54,401 nt of DNA from Priestia endophytica DSM 13796. GTDB lineage: Bacteria > Bacillota > Bacilli > Bacillales > Bacillaceae_H. The stretch lies in contig NZ_FOXX01000020.1 of NCBI RefSeq assembly GCF_900115845.1, positions 1-54,401 of the forward strand, written 5' to 3'. Every line of letters starts with the position of its first letter. Position 1 is the stretch's first letter. A program made the position numbers and the translations under genes. Below the pieces are notes generated by a model. It worked only from the letters and a program-made list of their open reading frames with translations, did not search any database and had not been told where the DNA came from. Shown here piece by piece: positions 48,427 to 54,401 of this stretch.

Positions 48427-48769
48427 ACTTTTTATTTAGAAAAGATAAGCAAAAAAGACAATCTTCTTTCCGAACACTTCCGTAGTGAACATTGCAAATA
48501 TGAAAACCTTCTTGATACAAACGAGCTAAATTATCATATCCTTCACCAATATCAATTTGTTTTTGTACATTTTCTTTTGGTTTTTTGGATTTTAATTTGG
48601 TTTCCGTTCTTTCAAGTCTCTCTCGTAGATGTTTGTTCTCTAACGTCACGTGATGGTTTTCTTCAATGAGTTCAGCAAGATGTTCTTTTAAGCTTCCTAG
48701 CTGTTTTGACAGATATCCAATCTGCTCTTCCATACCCATTACAGAATCTAATATCTCTTTCTTATCCAA
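48425..48769 (-). CDS. yabA: Replication initiation control protein YabA
   Basis: YabA restrains DNA replication initiation by bridging DnaA and the DnaN clamp. The protein has an N-terminal leucine-zipper coiled coil (about 1-60; [20 protein letters not shown]) and a C-terminal zinc domain with His and Cys ligands ([19 protein letters not shown]). I choose the TTG at 48769 ([10 protein letters not shown], 114 residues), which aligns with B. subtilis MDKKELFDTV and has GAGGTG 7 bases upstream. An in-frame ATG 5 codons earlier overlaps the ricT stop. Confidence 0.94.
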   Translation of the reverse strand: MDKKEILDSVMGMEEQIGYLSKQLGSLKEHLAELIEENHHVTLENKHLRERLERTETKLKSKKPKENVQKQIDIGEGYDNLARLYQEGFHICNVHYGSVRKEDCLFCLSFLNKK

Positions 48770-48780
48770 ACCTATACACC

Positions 48781-49611
48781 TCATTGATCAGTGGCTTGAA
48801 TGGAAATAGCCCCTTCATGCATAATTTCATCTAACGTATATTCCACAACCCGCTCTCGGTCAGAGAGTTCTACTTGTAAAATACGTTCTAGTAAGTTCAG
48901 CCCAACAACGCGCCCTTTTCCATTTGGCGTATTAATAGACTCTCCTACATCAGGTAATTCTTCTTTTGCACTCTCATACTCATCATTCTCATATTTTAAG
49001 CAGCACATCAAACGGCCACATAACCCTGAAATCTTTGTAGGATTTAAAGATAAACTTTGGTCTTTTGCCATCTTAATAGACACAGGTTCAAAGTCTCCTA
49101 AAAATGTAGAACAACAAAGCATGCGACCACAAGGTCCGATACCACCTAAAAGTTTGGCTTCATCCCTTACACCAATCTGGCGAAGTTCAATCCGTGTTCT
49201 AAAAATAGAAGCTAAGTCTTTAACTAATTCACGGAAATCAATGCGTCCGTCCGCAGTAAAATAAAAAATTACTTTATTTCGATCAAACGTATACTCAACG
49301 TCTACAAGTTTCATTTCAAGTTTATGATAAGCAATTTTCTCTACGCATATCTCATAAGCCTTCTTTGTTGCTTGTCGGTTTTCTTCTACGCTCAATTTAT
49401 CTTTTACATTAGCAATTCGGATCACTTTCTTCAGTGGAAGAACAATATCATCCTCTTCAACTTTTTTGCTGCCAATGACTACTTTTCCGAACTCGACCCC
49501 TCGAACAGTTTCAACGATAACATATTCTCCATTATCAACCTTAAGCTCTCCTGGATCAAAATAATATATTTTCCCCGCTTTTTTAAAGCGAACACCTACT
49601 ACTTCATACAA
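48781..49611 (-). CDS. ricT: RicT (YaaT), PSP1-domain subunit of the Ric/Y-complex
   Basis: RicT works with RicA and RicF to assist RNase Y-dependent mRNA maturation and to promote sporulation, competence and biofilm formation in B. subtilis. The 276-residue PSP1-domain protein carries the conserved iron-sulfur cysteines in [16 protein letters not shown] and [15 protein letters not shown]. The start is a TTG (49611) giving [13 protein letters not shown], with GGAGG 10 bases upstream. It lies 4 bp after holB and is probably cotranscribed with it. Confidence 0.96.
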   Translation of the reverse strand: MYEVVGVRFKKAGKIYYFDPGELKVDNGEYVIVETVRGVEFGKVVIGSKKVEEDDIVLPLKKVIRIANVKDKLSVEENRQATKKAYEICVEKIAYHKLEMKLVDVEYTFDRNKVIFYFTADGRIDFRELVKDLASIFRTRIELRQIGVRDEAKLLGGIGPCGRMLCCSTFLGDFEPVSIKMAKDQSLSLNPTKISGLCGRLMCCLKYENDEYESAKEELPDVGESINTPNGKGRVVGLNLLERILQVELSDRERVVEYTLDEIMHEGAISIQATDQ

Positions 49612-49615
49612 GCTC

Positions 49616-50614
49616 CTATCCCTCCTGTAATTCCAACACCAGCTCCTCTATTAATAGCTGTGGATTCATATTGGAGCTTAGCTTCTGCTTAGCTTTTAGC
49701 ACAGCTTCCAAACGTTGAACACTTTTTCTTTGTGTTGTTTGCAAAGCCTGCTTCTTAAGTTGTTCTCTATAACCTATAAAAGCGATAGTCTGTTCATTAT
49801 CAGCCTGTAACTGCACTAAATCTCTATACAATAGTAAAAGGAGATGCAAGCCTTTCTCATACTGTTCTTTATCCTTGAAATGGGAAATCCACTGCTCCTG
49901 GATAAAAAACAGAGCTTGTTCTGGTCTTGTTACTAATGTTTCATTTAATTTTATCACTAACTTTCCTGCAAGTCCAAACCATTCATCTTCATTTAACTGT
50001 AAAGCTTCTTCAAGGCTATTCGTTAAGTGAGATAATAACTGTGCAGTAGAAGGAGAGACGCTATGTTCAACAAGGGTATCAACTAAAACCTGTGGAGTAA
50101 GTGGTTGAAATGAAAGTACTTGGCATCTTGACACAATTGTATCAAGTAACTGATGAACCTGCTCAGTTAATAAGATAGCATATGTGTCTGCATGCGGCTC
50201 TTCTAAAAACTTTAATAAACTGTTTGCTGCGTTTGGCGTCATCTTGTTAACATGCTCGATAATATAGAGCTTCTTTCTTGACTCTACACCTGTCCTCTGA
50301 AACTCTGCTTGTAAATATTGAATTTGCTCTTTTTTAATAGACTGACCTTCAGGAGAAATGAAATGAACGTCAGGATGATTCTGTGATTCAATACGTCTAC
50401 AATTTGAACAAGTAGAACAAGGTTTGGCTCCATCCCTATTTGTACAAAACAAACTTTTAGCCATTTGAAAGCTTACATCTTTCTTTCCTGTGCCTCGTCC
50501 GCCTTCAAATAAGTATGCATGCGAGACACGTCCCTTGTTTAAACTGTTCTCAATCATTTTCATCACTTTTGGTTGAATGTCTTCAAGTTCTCTCCATGTT
50601 TTCACGATTTTCAC
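49616..50614 (-). CDS. holB: DNA polymerase III subunit delta'
   Basis: HolB is the delta' subunit of the clamp loader. The 332-residue AAA+ protein has FEGGRGTGKKDVSFQMAKSL near residue 40 in place of a full Walker A. A zinc module CSTCSNCRRIESQNHPDVH follows, then IIEHVNKMTPNAANSLLKFLEEP and SRCQ. The start is a GTG (50614); a second GTG 3 codons in is possible. It lies between yaaR and ricT in the tmk-holB cluster usual for Bacillus. Confidence 0.95.
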   Translation of the reverse strand: MKIVKTWRELEDIQPKVMKMIENSLNKGRVSHAYLFEGGRGTGKKDVSFQMAKSLFCTNRDGAKPCSTCSNCRRIESQNHPDVHFISPEGQSIKKEQIQYLQAEFQRTGVESRKKLYIIEHVNKMTPNAANSLLKFLEEPHADTYAILLTEQVHQLLDTIVSRCQVLSFQPLTPQVLVDTLVEHSVSPSTAQLLSHLTNSLEEALQLNEDEWFGLAGKLVIKLNETLVTRPEQALFFIQEQWISHFKDKEQYEKGLHLLLLLYRDLVQLQADNEQTIAFIGYREQLKKQALQTTQRKSVQRLEAVLKAKQKLSSNMNPQLLIEELVLELQEG

Positions 50615-50624
50615 TCACTTCAAA

Positions 50625-51065
50625 TTACATATATAAATTAATTAAAAGGCCTTTAATTTCACCCAACGTTTTTAGTAAAGAGATCGAGTTTGCTTGTTGA
50701 TTTGTTATATCCTTAGTAAGCTCTATTAACTTTTCATCAATCTCTTCAACAGTTGTTAGTTTTTGGGTCTGTCCATCATAACTAAAACTTCTAGAATCCT
50801 TAAGATCTAATCCAAATTCTACAGCTTCCTTAATAAAACGCCTTATAAGCATCTTATATTTAGCCATTTCCCGTAATGTTCGAGAGTGAGCAAGGCGCTG
50901 TCCTTGATCTTCAATTCCTGCCATAAGCTGCTGTAGCTGTTGCAGCTGTAGTTTATTTGCCTGTTTCCCAACGAGGTCCTGAAATTTTAGCGGGGAAGAC
51001 GTGACCTTCTGACTTTGTTGTCTACCTTGCTCAATATATAATGGAGCATCTTGATTAATTTTCAT
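50625..51065 (-). CDS. yaaR: DUF327 protein YaaR
   Basis: This 146-residue protein is of unknown function, conserved between darA and holB in Bacilli. It is hydrophilic and Gln-rich at the N terminus (KLQLQQLQQLMAGIEDQGQR). The conserved core is LREMAKYKMLIRRFIKEAVEFG, seen as AKYKMLIRRFIKEAV, and the C terminus is helical. There are no signal or membrane segments. AAGGG precedes the ATG. No function can be derived from sequence alone. Confidence 0.93.
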   Translation of the reverse strand: MKINQDAPLYIEQGRQQSQKVTSSPLKFQDLVGKQANKLQLQQLQQLMAGIEDQGQRLAHSRTLREMAKYKMLIRRFIKEAVEFGLDLKDSRSFSYDGQTQKLTTVEEIDEKLIELTKDITNQQANSISLLKTLGEIKGLLINLYM

Positions 51066-51080
51066 TTTTATCCCTTCATT

Positions 51081-51434
<354 letters not shown>

Positions 51435-51495
51435 TTATATAGTTCTCATATTTTCCTTTATTATATCAAGAAATTTTCTCTAATGACGAAATGTT

Positions 51496-52125
51496 TCAGA
51501 GTTTATACTTCCTTTGAAAATGATAAAGTACATCTTCAAAAACTTCAGAAACTGTTCGATCTGCATCAATCTTTATGATTCTTTCTGGAAATTTCTCTTG
51601 AAGAGTTAGATAACCTTCTCTAACTTTCCTATGAAAACTTAATGTTTCTAAATCAAGGCGATTTACCTCTCGATCTTTATTTTGATTTATTCTTTCTAAT
51701 CCTGCTTCAACATCAAGGTCTAAGTAAAATGTAATATCAGGCATATAGCCATCAACTGCAAAAGAATTAATAGAAAAAATATCTTCTAGGCCAATTTCTC
51801 TTGCGTAACCTTGATAAGCTAAAGAACTATCAATAAACCTGTCACATATAACATACTTTCCCTCTTTTAAAGAAGGTATAACCTTTTCAACTAAATGTTG
51901 ACGTCTTGCTGCGGCATAGAGAAGAGCCTCTGTTCTGCCATCCATTGTTGTATGCTCTTTGTCTAGAATGATGCTTCTAATCTTCTCGGAGATTTCGATT
52001 CCCCCAGGTTCTCTTGTAAAAATAGCTGGAATACTGCGACTTTCTAATTCTTCCTGTAGCTTATTTATAATAGTAGTTTTCCCTGCTCCTTCAGGTCCTT
52101 CAAAGGTAATAAAACGTTCTGTCAT
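51496..52125 (-). CDS. tmk: Thymidylate kinase
   Basis: Tmk phosphorylates dTMP to dTDP for DNA synthesis. The 209-residue P-loop kinase shows Walker [12 protein letters not shown] (8-18), [14 protein letters not shown], and the [12 protein letters not shown] motif with the catalytic Arg. The ATG overlaps the yaaO stop by 4 bp, with GAGGACGAGGAAG upstream inside yaaO. Confidence 0.97.
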   Translation of the reverse strand: MTERFITFEGPEGAGKTTIINKLQEELESRSIPAIFTREPGGIEISEKIRSIILDKEHTTMDGRTEALLYAAARRQHLVEKVIPSLKEGKYVICDRFIDSSLAYQGYAREIGLEDIFSINSFAVDGYMPDITFYLDLDVEAGLERINQNKDREVNRLDLETLSFHRKVREGYLTLQEKFPERIIKIDADRTVSEVFEDVLYHFQRKYKL

Positions 52126-53573
52126 ACTTCCTCGTCCTCTCGTACAAAAATCTCAATTACATTTTCAGGCTTTTGTATTCCTTGAATATGTACATTTTCA
52201 TTTATTAATTTTTTTAAGTAAGAAATCCCATCTTCCCCTAACTTCTCTCCCTCCATGAAAAGAGGAATTCCAGGTGGATAAGGGATTATATTTCTAGCTG
52301 TTACTTTTCCTTTTGCCTCATCTATATGAACCCTTCTTCTTTTCAGGATTTTCCCTTCTTGATATGTCACATCTAGAGGATGTACATTTTTTCTAAAGTT
52401 ATGTAAGAAGAAGCTAGAAACTGCCTGTTCCCGACATTGAGACACTTGTTGTACAGCAATCTCTTTAAGGTTATGGATCAATTTTTCATCATAAAAATTT
52501 GTTTTTAACGGCAAAATAAGTAGTACGCTCTTTTCATTTGCCAACTCACAATATATACCTCGCTGTTCTAATAAAGCTTGAAGGTCATAACCTGATAATC
52601 CATCAAGACTTATAGAAAGCTTTAGGGGATCATGACTAATATTAACATAATCAGGATTTAGGACAGTTATACCGTCTATACAAGCTATTTCTTCTCTAAA
52701 TTTCTTTAATGAATGAAGAATATAATCTTCTTTCCCTAATAAAGAGAATAGATAAAAGCGAGCTAAATCTAAAGAAGCCATAATAGGATATGAAGGACTA
52801 CTTGATTGAAGTATTGATAAAAAGTAAGAAAGTTCTTCCTTATCAATAAGGTCACCTTGAACATGTAAGTATGATCCCATTGTCATTGCTGGTAATGTTT
52901 TATGAGCTGATTGAATTACTATATCTGCTCCTAAACTGACAGATGACATCGGAAAGCCATTTAAAATAAAATGAGCTCCGTGTGCTTCATCTACAATAAC
53001 TGGTATCCCCTTAGCATGTGCATGCTTAATAATGGAACAAAGATTATTAGAAACACCGTAATAGCTTGGATTTGTAAGTACTATAGCTTTAACGTTTGGA
53101 TAATTCTCAATAGCATGCTTTATATCATCTTCTGTTATTCCTAGTGACAATCCAGTTTGAGAATCAATCTCTGGAGTTAAAAATAAAGGGTGGGCTCCTG
53201 TTAACTTCAAGGCATTTAAAATAGATTTATGAGAATCACGTTGAACGAGAATCTGTTCGCCATCCTTGCATACTGACATAATTGAAGCAAGATTACCAGC
53301 TGTTGAACCGTTAACTAAAAAGAAAGTTTGCTCTACTTTATATAGCTCTTTGGCTAAGTCCTGTGCTTCTTTAATCACACCTTCGGGAGCGTGAAGATCA
53401 TCAAGATCCGTTATTTCTGTTGCATCTATTTTCAATAAATCGTGAAAAAGTGATTTTCCAAGAAGAGGAAAGACCTCTCCATTTTTATGTCCTGGCACAT
53501 GATAAGAAGAAGGTTCTGTTCTCATATGGTCTACTAATTTAGAATATAATGGAGTGTTTGATTGAGATGTCAT
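52122..53573 (-). CDS. yaaO: PLP-dependent Orn/Lys/Arg decarboxylase-family protein YaaO
   Basis: This is a fold-I PLP enzyme of the aminotransferase-like Orn/Lys/Arg decarboxylase family. The 483-residue protein shows [12 protein letters not shown] at the N terminus, [21 protein letters not shown], and the PLP lysine in [16 protein letters not shown]. The C-terminal decarboxylase domain includes [15 protein letters not shown]. The substrate of YaaO is not established; B. subtilis SpeA is a paralogue. I start at the ATG at 53573 ([13 protein letters not shown]); an ATG 2 codons upstream is equally usable. The longer open frame has no similarity. Confidence 0.92.
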   Translation of the reverse strand: MTSQSNTPLYSKLVDHMRTEPSSYHVPGHKNGEVFPLLGKSLFHDLLKIDATEITDLDDLHAPEGVIKEAQDLAKELYKVEQTFFLVNGSTAGNLASIMSVCKDGEQILVQRDSHKSILNALKLTGAHPLFLTPEIDSQTGLSLGITEDDIKHAIENYPNVKAIVLTNPSYYGVSNNLCSIIKHAHAKGIPVIVDEAHGAHFILNGFPMSSVSLGADIVIQSAHKTLPAMTMGSYLHVQGDLIDKEELSYFLSILQSSSPSYPIMASLDLARFYLFSLLGKEDYILHSLKKFREEIACIDGITVLNPDYVNISHDPLKLSISLDGLSGYDLQALLEQRGIYCELANEKSVLLILPLKTNFYDEKLIHNLKEIAVQQVSQCREQAVSSFFLHNFRKNVHPLDVTYQEGKILKRRRVHIDEAKGKVTARNIIPYPPGIPLFMEGEKLGEDGISYLKKLINENVHIQGIQKPENVIEIFVREDEEV

Positions 53574-53650
53574 TTTCATCAATTCCTTTTTTATCTCTCT
53601 TAACCAATAGTAGCAAATAAAAAGAACTTGCGAAACAATAGAATAACGAT

Positions 53651-53690
53651 AAAAAAAAGACTGCTTCTTTATTAAAATAAGAAGCAGACT
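53651..53690 (-). terminator. Terminator after csfB
   Basis: A long GACTGCTTCTT/AAGAAGCAGAC-type stem followed on the minus strand by eight T directly follows the csfB stop. Confidence 0.92.
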
Positions 53691-53880
53691 ATAATTCAAC
53701 TTTAGATGTATTCATTCGCTTTAGTTTTTTCACATAGTAATCATACATTACTTCATTTGTTTCTGTATCCACAATTTCTTTCTCACAGTCTCTACATAGG
53801 AAAGAAAATAATACCCTAATTCCTTCTTCTCTATATTCCTCACATACCATACATTGTTCTTTTTGATGATTCGTCTTCAT
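53689..53880 (-). CDS. csfB: Anti-sigma-G factor Gin (CsfB)
   Basis: CsfB (Gin) holds sigma-G, and in the mother cell sigma-E, inactive until the right stage of sporulation. The 63-residue protein has the zinc-finger pairs CMVCEE and CRDCEK with about 15 residues between, as expected for the Gin fold, and a charged helix (YYVKKLKRMN) at the C terminus. A GGAGGGAG site precedes the ATG. A sigma-F promoter (53907-53934) and a terminator frame it. In B. subtilis xpaC and yaaN separate csfB from yaaO; both are missing here. Confidence 0.94.
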   Translation of the reverse strand: MKTNHQKEQCMVCEEYREEGIRVLFSFLCRDCEKEIVDTETNEVMYDYYVKKLKRMNTSKVEL

Positions 53881-53906
53881 TCATTTCTCCCTCCTCTTAC
53901 TAATAC

Positions 53907-53934
53907 AGTATAACCAGCACTTTAGAGAATATAC
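53907..53934 (-). promoter_or_regulatory. csfB promoter (sigma-F)
   Basis: On the minus strand, GTATA (53930-53934) and GGTTATACT (53907-53915) are separated by 14 bp. The -10 matches the sigma-F pattern GGNNANANT fully. csfB is a founding sigma-F-controlled gene in B. subtilis. Confidence 0.8.
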
Positions 53935-54060
53935 ACATTAAGAGAGTTTAAGATAACTAGATTATAGGCTGAAATACTAATTAGCGTATTATATGAAGAG
54001 TACATTCTTCTAGTGCATGGTCCATAAATGAAGACAACATATCTTTTCTTTGTAAATACA

Positions 54061-54095
54061 TAAAAAGGCTGATCTATTATAGATCAGCCTTTTTT
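54061..54095 (-). terminator. rrn operon terminator
   Basis: A perfect stem AAAGGCTGATCT/AGATCAGCCTTT (54064-54075 with 54081-54092) followed by T on the minus strand lies just beyond 5S rRNA. Confidence 0.95.
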
Positions 54096-54102
54096 CTATG
54101 AT

Positions 54103-54219
54103 GCCTGGCAACGTCCTACTCTCACAGGGACAAAGTCCCAACTACCATCGGCGCTCAAGAGCTTAACTTCTGTGTTCGGCATGGGAACAGGTGTGACCTC
54201 TTGGCTATGGTTACCAGAC
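54103..54219 (-). rRNA. rrf: 5S ribosomal RNA
   Basis: The minus strand reads a complete 5S rRNA of about 117 nt. It includes the conserved GAACACAGAAGTTAAGCTC loop, CGCCGATGGTAGT, and the CTGGTAAC/GTTGCCAG terminal helix that sets the ends. It is the last gene of the right-hand rrn operon and the substrate of RnmV. Confidence 0.97.
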
Positions 54220-54290
54220 TATATAGAGTTGTTCACTCAAAACTAAATAACAAGCGCAAGGAAAAACATATCCGATTATGATCAATTCTT

Positions 54291-54401
54291 AGGTTAAGTC
54301 CTCGATCGATTAGTATTAGTCAGCTCCACATGTCACCATGCTTCCACCTCTAACCTATCTACCTGATCGTCTCTCAGGGATCTTACTTCCGAAGAATGGG
54401 A
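54291..54401 (-). rRNA. rrl: 23S ribosomal RNA, 3' part only
   Basis: The minus strand ends with ACTAATCGATCGAGGACTTAACC (54292-54314), shown here by its core CGATCGAGGACTTAACC, the characteristic 23S 3' end of Bacillus. Only about 110 nt are inside the window. The 70-bp spacer to 5S carries no tRNA. Confidence 0.96.

Overview
The window is ordinary, very well conserved origin-proximal chromosome from an AT-rich, spore-forming Bacillota, almost certainly a Bacillaceae (Bacillus sensu lato). It runs from the 5' end of one 16S rRNA gene (left edge) to the 5S and 23S 3' ends of another rrn operon (right edge). The order of the roughly 56 genes between them is that of the Bacillus subtilis rrnA-to-rrnJ interval, displayed here reversed, so nearly everything is on the minus strand. 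Sporulation genes (csfB, yabG, sspF, spoVG, fin, spoVT, yabM, yabP, yabQ, spoIIE) and typical Bacillus regulators (AbrB, RicT, DarA, YabA, Ctc) support the assignment. I cannot name the species.

Layout from right to left, the direction of transcription. After 23S and 5S come csfB, yaaO, tmk, darA, yaaR, holB, ricT, yabA, trmN6, yazA and rsmI (sigma-G control, DNA replication, biofilm and translation genes). The plus-strand abrB follows, then metS, tatD, the rpfB-like yabE, rnmV, ksgA, yabG, veg, sspF, ispE, purR, ridA, spoVG, glmU, prs, ctc, pth, fin, mfd, spoVT, yabM, mazG, rqcP, yabP, yabQ, divIC and yabR. Two plus-strand genes then interrupt the pattern: a biotin synthase and an elongator tRNA-Met. 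The rest is spoIIE, yabS, yabT, tilS, hpt, ftsH, coaX, hslO, cysK, the para-aminobenzoate/folate operon pabB-pabA-pabC-folP-folB-folK, dusB and lysS, then the tandem promoters of the left rrn operon.

How the genes work together. The pab/fol block makes dihydropteroate from chorismate. glmU, prs, ispE and coaX supply cell-wall, nucleotide, isoprenoid and CoA precursors. rnmV, ksgA, rsmI, trmN6, tilS, dusB, metS, lysS, pth and rqcP mature or service rRNA, tRNA and ribosomes. Promoter reading shows the sigma-factor programme directly: sigma-A (rrn, veg, tRNA-Met, yabR, glmU, cysK, rpfB, abrB), sigma-B (ctc), sigma-H (spoVG), sigma-F/G (csfB, fin, sspF, spoVT), probable sigma-E (yabP), sigma-K (yabG) and a Spo0A-type long-spacer promoter for spoIIE.

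I see no phage, transposon, CRISPR, defence or biosynthetic island and no undescribed multigene system. The best second-look items are regulatory: an ECF-sigma promoter aimed antisense into the rpfB-like gene, a TRAP-type GAG/UAG repeat over the pabA start, a lone bioB with a perfect BirA-like operator beside tRNA-Met, a parS-like palindrome between metS and tatD, and several Spo0A boxes around abrB and metS. Genes present in the B. subtilis interval but missing here include xpaC, yaaN, the prsA-like yacD, yazB and the tRNA-Glu next to tRNA-Met.
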